This document shows, piece by piece, positions 31,232 through 39,127 of a stretch of 64,000 nucleotides of DNA. Under the pieces are notes generated by a model. The model was given only the letters and a program-made list of their open reading frames with translations. It had not been told where the DNA came from and did not search any database. Origin of the DNA: an uncultured Cohaesibacter sp. (GTDB taxonomy: Bacteria; Pseudomonadota; Alphaproteobacteria; Rhizobiales; Cohaesibacteraceae); NCBI RefSeq assembly GCF_963676275.1, contig NZ_OY781091.1:4142501-4206500 (forward strand), read 5' to 3'. Positions within the stretch are counted from its first letter, which is position 1. The number at the start of each line of letters is the position of its first letter. The position numbers and the translations under genes are program-made.

Positions 31232-31606
31232 ATGAGACAGAAATCCGGTCTGCAGAAGCCATCTGCAGAGATGACCATCAAAGACATCCGCCGAAAGACC
31301 CGAAAGAAATATTCGGCAGAAGAGAAGATCCGCATTGTGTTGGACGGTTTGCGTGGCGAAGACAGCATCGCCGCCCTGTGCCGCCGCGAAGGTATCTCCG
31401 AGAGCCTTTATTACACCTGGTCGAAGGAATTCCTTGAAGCTGGCAAGAAGCGTCTGGCCGGAGATACGGCTCGTGCAGCCACCAGCGATGAAGTGAAGTT
31501 GCTGCGCAAGGAGGCTAGGGATCTTAAGGAAGTTGTCGCAGAGCAAACACTTGAGCTCCGTCTGCTTAAAAAAAGCATGATCGAAGATGGGGGCGAAGAA
31601 GAGTGA
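31232..31606 (+). CDS. IS3-family transposase OrfA
   Basis: The 124-residue helix-turn-helix subunit that binds the element ends. It has a basic N-terminus, the HTH region KYSAEEKIRIVLDGLRGED to YYTWSKEFLEAGKKRL, and a C-terminal leucine-zipper-like coil (LLRKEARDLKEVVAEQTLEL). AAGGAAG precedes the ATG. Its TGA overlaps the GTG start of OrfB (GTGA), so the subunits are translationally coupled or joined by frameshifting. Confidence 0.92.
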   Translation: MRQKSGLQKPSAEMTIKDIRRKTRKKYSAEEKIRIVLDGLRGEDSIAALCRREGISESLYYTWSKEFLEAGKKRLAGDTARAATSDEVKLLRKEARDLKEVVAEQTLELRLLKKSMIEDGGEEE

Positions 31607-32583
31607 GATATCCCGCATCCGAGAAGCATGAGATCATCCGCCTTGTCGAGGAATCCCATCTGCCGGTAACACGGACATTGAAGATGTTGGGCATTCCTAA
31701 ATCAACATTTTATCGTTGGTACGACCGTTTCCTGATCGATGGTGTTGAAGGGCTGGAAGATCGCAGTTCTGCGCCTTCACGGGTCTGGAACCGGATTGAT
31801 GATGATGTCCGTGACAAGATCGTCGAACTGGCTCTGGAGCAAACCGAATTGTCTCCCCGGGAGCTGGCAGTGACCTTCACAGACACGGAAAGCTATTTTG
31901 TCTCAGAGGCTTCGGTGTATCGTCTTCTGAAAGCTCATGACTTGATCACGTCTCCGGCCTTCATCGTCATGAAAGCTGATAATGAATTCCGGGACAAGAC
32001 AACCCGTCCCAACGAGATGTGGCAAACCGACTTCACTTATCTCAAGGTTATCGGCTGGGGGTGGCTTTACTTGTCCACCATTCTTGATGACTTCTCTCGC
32101 TATGTCGTGGCTTGGAAATTGTGCACTACCATGAAGGTCCATGATGTTACTGACACCCTCAATCTGGCCCTTGAGACTTCTGGCTGTGATAGCGTGAAGG
32201 TCGAACATAAACCGCGCCTGTTGTCAGACAATGGCCCATGTTACATCGCTGAGGATCTGGGAAATTGGCTGGAAGACCGGTCAATGAAACAGATACATGG
32301 TGCGCCAGGTCATCCGCAGACACAGGGTAAAATCGAGCGTTGGCATCAGACACTCAAGAACCGGATCCTGCTGGAGAACTACTTCTTCCCGGCGGATCTG
32401 GAAAATGAGATTGCTGCATTCATCAACCACTATAATCATCACCGGTACCATGAGAGCCTTGGAAATCTCACACCAGCCGATGTCTACTTCGGAAGAGGAC
32501 AGGCAATTCTGGAACAAAGGGAAAGGATCAAACAGAAGACAATTCAACTGCGCCGCTTGCAACATCAATCACAAGCCGCTTAA
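31603..32583 (+). CDS. IS3-family transposase OrfB (DDE)
   Basis: The 326-residue catalytic subunit. An N-terminal helix-turn-helix (LKMLGIPKSTFYRWYDRFL) is followed by an integrase core with the DDE triad: Asp in WQTDFTYL, Asp in LSDNGP and Glu in GKIERWHQT. The C-terminal segment YHESLGNLTPADVYFGRG is typical of the family. The frame is uninterrupted and of normal length. It starts with GTG, overlapping the OrfA stop by four bases. Confidence 0.93.
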   Translation: MRYPASEKHEIIRLVEESHLPVTRTLKMLGIPKSTFYRWYDRFLIDGVEGLEDRSSAPSRVWNRIDDDVRDKIVELALEQTELSPRELAVTFTDTESYFVSEASVYRLLKAHDLITSPAFIVMKADNEFRDKTTRPNEMWQTDFTYLKVIGWGWLYLSTILDDFSRYVVAWKLCTTMKVHDVTDTLNLALETSGCDSVKVEHKPRLLSDNGPCYIAEDLGNWLEDRSMKQIHGAPGHPQTQGKIERWHQTLKNRILLENYFFPADLENEIAAFINHYNHHRYHESLGNLTPADVYFGRGQAILEQRERIKQKTIQLRRLQHQSQAA

Positions 32584-32612
32584 ATCGCAGACACTAATGA
32601 GCTGAACCCTCC

Positions 32613-32901
32613 AGTCATAACCACACACATCAGTCCCAAAGCATTCGACGATGGACACGGCATGCCCTTCCTTGCCGTATTGCTCCGTCAGTGAATTTGC
32701 AATCAACCATGCCGAGAAATACGGGTAATTGCGAAACAATGAAGAAATCCGTCCCCCATCACCATTGAGGAATTTTCTAGCGTCCTTAAGCGCCTCTTCC
32801 GCTATTTTGTCCGATAGTTTCAAGTGACCGATGAATGGTGAACGGTTCGGCTCCTTCAATCCTCGAGCCAACATGAAATCTGCGCCCCTACAATCCATCA
32901 C
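32613..32901 (-). pseudogene. Unknown gene truncated at its 3' end by the IS3 element
   Basis: The frame starts at GTG 32901 (GGAGG seven bases upstream; ATG at 32898 is an alternative) and codes for about 96 native residues before it runs into the IS right end, where a stop occurs at 32569. The visible part is helical, with the segments HLKLSDKIAEEALKDARKFL and FRNYPYFSAWLIANSLTEQY. I do not recognise the family. The good ribosome site shows it was a real gene. No continuation can be identified on the far side of the IS. Confidence 0.6.
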
Positions 32902-33024
32902 TTACAAACCTCCAGCCAAACAAATCAACGAACAGTGTATACAGATAAGAGATGCAATCACGACTAAATTTGCTCGCCTTGGCACAATTCACTAGATTTT
33001 TCCCGCAGAAGGTGTGTTGAAAAT

Positions 33025-33576
33025 CTATTGACTGCAACAGACAGCAACGCACTCAAATTGTTTGGCAGCAACATGCTCAAACAGATAGAAGGTCATATAG
33101 TCAGTTGAAACGGAAAAATGCTCTCCCTTTGGCAATTCTCCGTCGCGATCACTCAGATCGAGCTGAAAATAATACTCGACGACCAACATGCTCTGGATGT
33201 CTGTGACAGTCCGCATGTAGTTGATGTTTGGAAAGCCGTCGTCATCATCATCATCGTCGTCATCATCGTCATCATCGTCATCATCGTCATCGTCATCATC
33301 ATCGTCATCGTCCCAGTCCGAAAAGAAGCACTCCCTGTTCAGCCTCGTACCGGTGATTGCCTCCATCGCGACGAGAATCTGACGAAAATTGTGTTCGTTT
33401 TCGTCTGACAGTTCAGAAGCAAATTTGTAGAAGCCCGTAATCTCTCCGCCTTGCTCTCTAGTTGCAGCGATGACGCCGGCGACTTCATCCGGCTGCAGCT
33501 CGCGACATTGCACGGTGCTGCCGACAAAGTTCTGGACGCAGACGTCTGAACCCATGCTGATAAAAAGGTCTTTCAT
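33025..33576 (-). CDS. Unknown protein with a 25-residue polyaspartate tract
   Basis: A 183-residue protein of no recognised family. Residues 1-88 look folded (MKDLFISMGSDVCVQNF; ELSDENEHNFRQILVAMEAI), residues 89-113 are 25 consecutive aspartates, and 114-183 look folded again (GFPNINYMRTVTDIQSM; EYYFQLDLSDRDGE), ending with a Cys pair (VAVCCSQ). It has no signal peptide. The ATG at 33576 is chosen because GGAG lies eight bases upstream; the open frame extends 106 codons further but without a sensible ribosome site. The acidic tract could bind metal or basic partners or mimic nucleic acid; this is speculation. It is an accessory gene inside the tRNA-Arg island. Confidence 0.7.
   Translation of the reverse strand: MKDLFISMGSDVCVQNFVGSTVQCRELQPDEVAGVIAATREQGGEITGFYKFASELSDENEHNFRQILVAMEAITGTRLNRECFFSDWDDDDDDDDDDDDDDDDDDDDDDDDDGFPNINYMRTVTDIQSMLVVEYYFQLDLSDRDGELPKGEHFSVSTDYMTFYLFEHVAAKQFECVAVCCSQ
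33238..33312 (-). repeat. Trinucleotide repeat coding for 25 aspartates
   Basis: Twenty-five codons of mixed GAT and GAC, partly in a GATGATGAC pattern, with no other residue. Such tracts expand and contract by slippage in steps of three bases, so the length may vary between strains without loss of frame. Confidence 0.95.
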
Positions 33577-34039
33577 GGTAATTTCTCCAATGTTTGGTGG
33601 GGAAGACACGACGAGGTCATCAGTCCGACCGATGCCCATTGATCGCCAAGACCCGGACCGAGATTTCTCATCAAGGATGGAAGTGTGTTTGATTGTCAGA
33701 TGAAAATCTGGCAACGAACGGTGCGAACAGAAACAACAACACGAGCCTTGCCAGTTCCGATTGCGATCACCTGTGGAGTGACGCTTCTGTTCTGTCGCGT
33801 GCGTTTGAAAGAAACTGATGCTATATCTGCGCGGGAAATCGCATGTGAGGGTCATCATGAAGACAGCCCAATCGTTTTGCGGGAGCCGAGGCAATGGCTA
33901 TTCAGACATTCGCCCCGACAAACACGCAAGCATCCTGCGCCCATGATTGGCCCATGAAATAGCCTCAAAACGACATGTTTCGGGCACAGACCTCACGACA
34001 AAAACCCAATGATTTCAAAGGACCTAGAGGGTAGCCTTA
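33577..34039. other. Island segment without a supported gene
   Basis: About 460 bp upstream of the polyaspartate gene and up to the right attachment repeat. It should contain that gene's promoter. Small frames exist on both strands but have no ribosome site or family similarity. Confidence 0.45.
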
Positions 34040-34101
34040 GCCCTCCGAAGGCAGAGGCCACAGGTTCGAATCCTGTCGGGTGCGCCAATATCTCATTGAA
34101 A
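34040..34101 (+). repeat. Attachment-site repeat, right copy (partial tRNA-Arg)
   Basis: Matches 30313-30374 at 60 of 62 positions. The two differences (34061 G to C, 34075 C to G) form one compensatory base pair in the T stem, so this copy derives from a functional but different tRNA-Arg and is not a decayed duplicate. The 5' half of the tRNA is missing, so it is not a working gene. Confidence 0.88.
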
Positions 34102-34178
34102 TTACGAGTAAAACGGGAAAAGACGATTTTCCCGAATACCATCCTGTCGCTCGAAATTCCGGTAATTTGAGCAGGAAT

Positions 34179-34197
34179 CCGTACAAATCCCGTACAG
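34179..34197 (+). repeat. Putative integrase arm-type site, right copy
   Basis: CCGTACAAATCCCGTACAG, one base different from 30452-30470 and at the same 92-bp distance from its tRNA copy. Confidence 0.5.
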
Positions 34198-34356
34198 ACT
34201 TCCGAATGCCGTTATGCTCCCGCGATGCTCGAAAAGACCTTGAAAAAGGTTTTAGAGACCGAAACCAGATACTCCGATTAGCCTTTTATCGACAGGTCGG
34301 TCTCTACACCGAGTCCATCGACGAAATGTCTGAGTACTGAGAAACCGCCAATGATT

Positions 34357-34394
34357 GCAACATAGGAACCTATGAACCTAGGTTTCTATGTTGC
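34357..34394. terminator. Strong 16-bp hairpin downstream of the LysR gene
   Basis: GCAACATAGGAACCTA pairs with TAGGTTTCTATGTTGC around a 6-base loop, with a single G-T mismatch. No T run follows on either side. It lies about 120 bp past the stop codon of the minus-strand LysR gene, so it may end that transcript or be a mobile-element remnant. Confidence 0.45.
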
Positions 34395-34515
34395 TTCAAA
34401 GTACGAATAAGCCTAGCGCTAGCGGTAACTTCGCGACAAAGCCGGCCCGCCCCAGACATTCGTTGAACATCTGATGTTGCAGCGCAATTTTCCCAAAGCT
34501 GACATTCACCATGCG

Positions 34516-35421
34516 TTACGATCGCTGGTTCTTCGCCATATCGATCAATGCCCTGAGTGCTTCAGGCAGTTGTCGGCGACTGGGATAGTAGAGAAAGAAG
34601 GCTGGGCCCATGGACGACCATTCTGGCAACACTTGCACCAGTTGCCCGGATGCCAACTGCTCTTTGACCCGCGCTTCCAGAACATAGGCGATCCCAGCAC
34701 CGGTCTGGGCGAGTTGTACGATCACATTGGTCTCGTTGGTAATAAGGTGCCAGTCGATATTCAGCAGGATGGCCTCTTCACCGCGCTCCAATTCCCAGTG
34801 ATAAAGAGCCCCATTTCCCATGCGCATGCCGATACATCGGTGAGCCTGCAGATCTGATGGTTCTTCCGGAGATCCGAATGTGTCCAGATAATCCGGGGAT
34901 GCGACCATGATCCAATTGAGCTCAGGCCCCAAGGGAATGGCGATCATGTCCTGAGGCACCGCATCGCCATAGCGAATGCCCGCATCAAAGCCATCCTTGA
35001 CGATATCGACCATGCGGTCTTCGATCACCAGCTCCAGCCGCACATCAGGATAGGTCCGGCTATAGTCGGAAAGGATGGGAGCGAGAACCAGTCTGGCCGC
35101 ATCGGTTGGAACATTGAGCCGCAAATGCCCGGCAGGCCGATCGCGATAATGATTGAGGGCTTCAAGGCCGCTTGCGATAGCGGCAAATCCGGTCTGAACT
35201 TCCTTGAGCAGATCCTCGCCCGCAGGCGTCAGGGTCACGCTGCGATTGGTGCGGTTGAACAGGCGCACGCCCGTGCGTTCCTCAAGCCCCCGCATGGCAT
35301 GGCTGAGCGCTGAGGGGTTCATATCAAGTTCTTTCGCTGCTTTGCGGAAACCACCGGCTTCAGCGATACAGCGAAACTGATTGAGATCACCCAGATCACT
35401 TCTGGTCAGTTTCAAAGCCAT
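34516..35421 (-). CDS. LysR family transcriptional regulator
   Basis: A 301-residue regulator with an N-terminal winged helix-turn-helix (LNQFRCIAEAGGFRKAAKEL, ALSHAMRGLEERTGVRLFNR) and a C-terminal LysR substrate-binding domain from about residue 90. It belongs to the AaeR/DsdC-like large group with FDAGIRYGDAVPQDM, which often controls adjacent oxidoreductase genes. It is transcribed away from an SDR-SDR-AKR operon that starts about 140 bp away, the usual layout for a LysR regulator and its target. The ATG at 35421 is chosen; an ATG six codons upstream is possible. Confidence 0.9.
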   Translation of the reverse strand: MALKLTRSDLGDLNQFRCIAEAGGFRKAAKELDMNPSALSHAMRGLEERTGVRLFNRTNRSVTLTPAGEDLLKEVQTGFAAIASGLEALNHYRDRPAGHLRLNVPTDAARLVLAPILSDYSRTYPDVRLELVIEDRMVDIVKDGFDAGIRYGDAVPQDMIAIPLGPELNWIMVASPDYLDTFGSPEEPSDLQAHRCIGMRMGNGALYHWELERGEEAILLNIDWHLITNETNVIVQLAQTGAGIAYVLEARVKEQLASGQLVQVLPEWSSMGPAFFLYYPSRRQLPEALRALIDMAKNQRS

Positions 35422-35562
35422 TGTCCATTTTCCATCCATCCCCCCAATAGCCCATTTGGTGAATTCATTTAAACACCGCGTGTATTTTCATGCAACTTAC
35501 CAATCCATCCGCGACCCCATATGTTGTCGGCAAGACATCTCATATCGAAAAAGGAGAGACCG

Positions 35563-36408
35563 ATGTCACCACGCATGGATACCATCATGGCAGCAGGCAA
35601 CGTGGCGGTGATTACCGGTGCCGCAGCCGGCTTGGGTGCCGCACTGGCTCGGTCCTTGTCGCAACAGGGCATGAAGCTGGCACTCTTTGATTGCGATGCC
35701 GAAGGGTTGAAGGCTCTTGCACAATCACTGCCGACCGAGACACTGACGGAGTGCGGTGATGCTGCCAATCTGGCGGATCTCGAAGCATTCCATTCCGCGA
35801 CGATCGAGCGGTTTGGTACTGTGCAACTGCTCGTCAACAATGTGGGAATGGCCAAAAAGGCCGGACCATGGGATGAGCCTGAAGATTGGCAGCGGGTGCT
35901 TGATGTCAATTTCGCCTCAGCCCTCGCCATGCAGCATCTGTTCGTTCCGGCCATGATCACAGCAGACACGCCAGCTGCTATCGTCAATCTCGGCTCCAAG
36001 GAAGGCATCACGACACCGCCGGGGAATGCCGCCTATTCAGTGTCCAAAGCCGCCATCAAGGTGCTGACCGAACAATTGGAACACGAACTGCGCAATGGTA
36101 CTGGCGGACGGGTTTCCGCCCATTTGTTCGTTCCGGGCTACACCTGGACGCCGATGAACGCGGCACACAAGCCGAAGGGCAGCGAAAAGCCTGATGCGGC
36201 CTGGACAGCGGAGCAGACGGTGGAACACTTTCTGACCCGTTTGCTCAAAGAGGATTTCTACATTCTCTGCCCTGATGGCGAGGTAACCCCTGACATGGAC
36301 GCAAGGCGCATGCGCTGGGCCGTCGAAGACATGATTTTCAATCGGCCAGCCCTGTCGCGCTGGCATGACAACTTCAAGGGAGCATTCGAGAAATGGATGA
36401 AATCCTAA
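35563..36408 (+). CDS. SDR family oxidoreductase
   Basis: A short-chain dehydrogenase of 281 residues. The nucleotide-binding TGAAAGLG is at residues 18-25, NNVG follows in the middle, and the catalytic Tyr is near residue 158 in YSVSK. The C-terminal extension of about 60 residues (TVEHFLTRLLKEDFYILCPDGE) is typical of one SDR subgroup of unknown substrate. AAGGAGAG precedes the ATG. It is the first gene of a three-gene redox operon; its stop overlaps the next SDR gene by 16 bp. Confidence 0.92.
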   Translation: MSPRMDTIMAAGNVAVITGAAAGLGAALARSLSQQGMKLALFDCDAEGLKALAQSLPTETLTECGDAANLADLEAFHSATIERFGTVQLLVNNVGMAKKAGPWDEPEDWQRVLDVNFASALAMQHLFVPAMITADTPAAIVNLGSKEGITTPPGNAAYSVSKAAIKVLTEQLEHELRNGTGGRVSAHLFVPGYTWTPMNAAHKPKGSEKPDAAWTAEQTVEHFLTRLLKEDFYILCPDGEVTPDMDARRMRWAVEDMIFNRPALSRWHDNFKGAFEKWMKS

Positions 36409-37193
36409 AACCCCGTGCCCTGATTACAGGGGGATCCGCCGGGATCGGTCTTGAAATTGCGAAATTGCTCGCAGCCGAAGGCTATGACCTCATCATCAGT
36501 GGAGCAAGCGGGCGCGTGCAGCAAGCCGCAGAAAACCTCAGATCTTACGATGGCAAGGTGATGGCTGTTCAGTCCGATCTGTCAAAATCCTCGGGTGTGG
36601 ATGCGCTTGTCGAGTCGATTAAACAGTCCGGCGATACCCTTGACGTGTTGGTGCTCAATGCCGGGATTGCAGTCGGTGGGGCCTTTCTCGATCTTCCCTT
36701 GGAAAAGCATCTCCATCTGCTTGATCTCAATATCATGTCCACGGTGCGCCTGTGCCACGCCTTGTTGCCACAGGTCATCGCAGCCAAAGGTAAGGTGCTG
36801 ATGGTCAGTTCGCTATCGGCTACAACGCCAACGCCGTTCGAGAGTGTTTATGGCCCTTCGAAGGCCTTCATGACCTCCTTTGGCCATGGCCTGCGGGAAG
36901 AATTGCGGGATACCGGCATCACAGTGACTTTGCTGCACCCCGGAGCGACCGCCACAGAGTTTCATGCTCGCGCTGGGATGAACACCACTGCGTTTGGTGA
37001 CAATAGCTGGAAAAATGATCCGGCACTTGTTGCTCGCCAAGGCTTCGATGCTCTGATGGCAGGCGTGACAAGCCTTATCGGTGGTGACGAAGCCACTCAG
37101 GAAGCCGGTCGAGACCATCTCGTCACCAGTGAAGAAGAAAAAGCCCGGCGCCACGCAGAGCAGGCGCGCCCGGGAAGTCGTCCTCAATCATGA
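36393..37193 (+). CDS. SDR family oxidoreductase
   Basis: A second short-chain dehydrogenase, 266 residues, with TGGSAGIG at 12-19, LNAG, and a YGPSK catalytic motif (Tyr153, Lys157). The sequence resembles the DltE/YqjQ-like classical SDR group. It overlaps the SDR gene upstream by 16 bp and the aldo/keto reductase gene region downstream, so the three are translated from one message. The substrate is unknown. Confidence 0.92.
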   Translation: MDEILKPRALITGGSAGIGLEIAKLLAAEGYDLIISGASGRVQQAAENLRSYDGKVMAVQSDLSKSSGVDALVESIKQSGDTLDVLVLNAGIAVGGAFLDLPLEKHLHLLDLNIMSTVRLCHALLPQVIAAKGKVLMVSSLSATTPTPFESVYGPSKAFMTSFGHGLREELRDTGITVTLLHPGATATEFHARAGMNTTAFGDNSWKNDPALVARQGFDALMAGVTSLIGGDEATQEAGRDHLVTSEEEKARRHAEQARPGSRPQS

Positions 37194-37204
37194 AGGAACA
37201 GATG

Positions 37205-38032
37205 ATGCATAATGTAAACGCAAATGGTGCTTCGATCCCGTCGCTGGGCTTTGGCACATACCGGATGAGCGACGCAGAAGTCATGGACGTGCTGCCCGAA
37301 GCGATCAAGCTTGGCTTTCGCCATATCGACACGGCGCAGGTCTATAACAATGAAGCAGCAGTCGGTGCGGCGATCAAGGCATCGGGCGTGGCACGGGATG
37401 AAATCTTTCTCACCACCAAGGTGTGGGTCACGAAGTTCGATCCTGCTGACTTTATCCCTTCTGTCGAAGAGAGCCTTGAAAAACTGGCGGTAGACCATGT
37501 TGATCTGTTGCTGCTTCACTGGCCCCATGGCAGCGATGTGCCGATGGAGACGCAGATACAGAAACTGAACAAGACGGTTGAACGCGGCATGACCCGCCAT
37601 ATCGGTGTCAGCAATTATACCGTTGCTCAGATGCAAAAAGCCGCCTCTCTGAGCAAGGCACCGATCGTCACCAATCAGGTCGAATATCATCCCTATCTGT
37701 CGCAGGCCCCGGTGTTGGACGCTTGCGAACAGCTCGACATGTCAATCACCAGCTATTTCGGCATGGCGGATGGATTGGTGCCAAAAGACGAACGCCTCGC
37801 AGAGATCGGAGCAACCCACGGCAAGACCGCGGCTCAGGTGGCCCTTCGCTGGCTCGTGCAGCAGCCGCGCGTGATTGCCCTGTCAAAGACCGCGAAACTG
37901 TCTCGCCTGCCTGAGAATTTCGGCATCTTCGACTTCGAACTCACAGATCAAGAGATGAAAGCCATCCACGCCATGGCAAAGCCGGATGGTCGGATTGTCT
38001 CACCATCAGGTCTTGCCCCTGAATGGGATTAA
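37205..38032 (+). CDS. Aldo/keto reductase
   Basis: A 275-residue NADPH-dependent carbonyl reductase of the 2,5-diketogluconate reductase type. The catalytic tetrad is Asp42, Tyr47, Lys72 (TKVWV) and His105 (LLHWPHG). I set the start at 37205 because AAGGA lies seven bases upstream; an ATG at 37190 overlaps the preceding TGA and is also possible. With two SDRs in the same operon, detoxification of a reactive carbonyl or interconversion of a keto sugar is plausible. A strong hairpin follows at 38058-38085. Confidence 0.9.
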   Translation: MHNVNANGASIPSLGFGTYRMSDAEVMDVLPEAIKLGFRHIDTAQVYNNEAAVGAAIKASGVARDEIFLTTKVWVTKFDPADFIPSVEESLEKLAVDHVDLLLLHWPHGSDVPMETQIQKLNKTVERGMTRHIGVSNYTVAQMQKAASLSKAPIVTNQVEYHPYLSQAPVLDACEQLDMSITSYFGMADGLVPKDERLAEIGATHGKTAAQVALRWLVQQPRVIALSKTAKLSRLPENFGIFDFELTDQEMKAIHAMAKPDGRIVSPSGLAPEWD

Positions 38033-38057
38033 CCCGCAGAAGGCCATAAAACCGAAA

Positions 38058-38085
38058 TCCCCAGATCAGGAAACTGGTCTGGGGA
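38058..38085 (+). terminator. 12-bp hairpin with GAAA tetraloop after the AKR gene
   Basis: TCCCCAGATCAG pairs with CTGGTCTGGGGA (one T-G pair) around a GAAA loop, 26 bases past the stop codon. There is no T run, so it may protect the 3' end or support factor-dependent termination. Confidence 0.5.
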
Positions 38086-38299
38086 GGACTTGCCGTCGTC
38101 GGCCCTGGTCTGACGTTAGGCCGTCGACATGCGCCACAAATGCCCGATGGGCGAGAGACCGGGATAAACGCTTTTAGCCTTGCTGCAATCACTCACCGCC
38201 TGCTCTCTGCTCCTGCACGCAGGTTACGCTTGCCAAATCAATCATGAAACAGGGTACCAAGGGCAGAATCTATATTGCAGATAAATACAGTTTCCCGGA

Positions 38300-39127
38300 T
38301 CAGCCTTTGACCGAGCCGGCAAGAAGCCCTCGGATGAAATAGCGTCCCATCACGATATAAATGAACAAGACCGGAAGAGCGGCCAATATCGAACCGGCCA
38401 TTGGCAAATTCCAGCTGACCGCCTGTCCGCCTGCCAACTGGGCAAGACCGACCGTGATCGGATTGGCCGAGTGTCTGGTCAATGTAATTCCCCACAGGAA
38501 CTCATTCCAAATTTGGGTTGATTGCCAAATGGACGTAACGACAAATCCGGGAATGGAAAGCGGGAAGATCACCTGAGTATAAATCGAGAAAAAGCCCGCA
38601 CCATCCAGAGTGGCAGATTCAACCAATGAGTCAGGTATCTGCATATAGAAATTTCGGAAAATGAGCGATGTAATCGGCAAGCCATAGACAACATGGGCCA
38701 ATATCAGCCCCGGCAAACCGCCATAGAGATTCATTGCGCGCAATGTCTGGAACAGCGGGATGAGAATGACCTGATAGGGAATAAACATCCCGAACAGCAA
38801 GAGCGTGAAGATCAACTCGCTCCCCTTGAATTTCCATTTTGAGAAAACGTAGCCGTTGATACTCCCCAGCGCGATTGAAATCGCTGTTGCGCAAATGGTC
38901 AGGATGAAGGAGTTGATGATGTTCGGTTTCAACAAGGCAAAAGCTTCAGCGAAGCTTTTCCAGTTGAATATTTCAGGAAAATCCCATGAACGGGGCAAGC
39001 TGATTTCCGACGGATCTTTCAGGGCCGTAATCAATGTCAGATATGCTGGCAGCAGATAGACCACCACCAGAAGCAACAGCACCACATACAAGGCGACCCG
39101 AGACGGTTTGACCGTTTTCTTTGTCAT
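38300..39127 (-). CDS. Carbohydrate ABC transporter permease (MalG type)
   Basis: An inner-membrane subunit of a CUT1 sugar importer, 275 residues with about six membrane helices. The cytoplasmic EAA loop that contacts the ATPase is visible ([20 protein letters not shown]). The C-terminus [14 protein letters not shown] is characteristic of MalG-type permeases. It overlaps the upstream permease gene by four bases (39124-39127) and is the last gene of the operon. Confidence 0.95.
   Translation of the reverse strand: MTKKTVKPSRVALYVVLLLLVVVYLLPAYLTLITALKDPSEISLPRSWDFPEIFNWKSFAEAFALLKPNIINSFILTICATAISIALGSINGYVFSKWKFKGSELIFTLLLFGMFIPYQVILIPLFQTLRAMNLYGGLPGLILAHVVYGLPITSLIFRNFYMQIPDSLVESATLDGAGFFSIYTQVIFPLSIPGFVVTSIWQSTQIWNEFLWGITLTRHSANPITVGLAQLAGGQAVSWNLPMAGSILAALPVLFIYIVMGRYFIRGLLAGSVKG

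Larger units (their letters stand above)
31190..32612 (+). mobile_element. IS3-family insertion sequence
   Basis: About 1.42 kb with two overlapping transposase genes. The ends are approximate: the left sequence GGAGGATTTTGGCTCAT (from 31190) resembles the reverse complement of the right end, GGAGGGTTCAGCTCAT (to 32612), with one gap. No target-site duplication could be confirmed (left flank ACAAA, right flank AGTCA). Both transposase frames look intact, so the element may still be active. It lies inside the tRNA-Arg island and has removed the 3' part of the minus-strand gene at 32613-32901. Confidence 0.85.
34102..34515. other. Intergenic region right of the island
   Basis: About 410 bp with no supported gene. 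It holds the second putative arm-type site (34179-34197) and a strong hairpin (34357-34394), and probably the end of the LysR transcript. A short open frame through the tRNA fragment is judged an artefact. Confidence 0.5.

Noticed and set aside
33238-33312. Asp-codon repeat as a sequencing or assembly artefact
   Set aside because: Codons are a mixture of GAT and GAC in a non-uniform order, which an artefactual expansion of one unit would not produce, and the frame is open on both sides.
34040-34101. Second functional tRNA-Arg gene
   Set aside because: Only the part from the anticodon stem to the 3' end is present; the acceptor 5' strand and D arm are missing.
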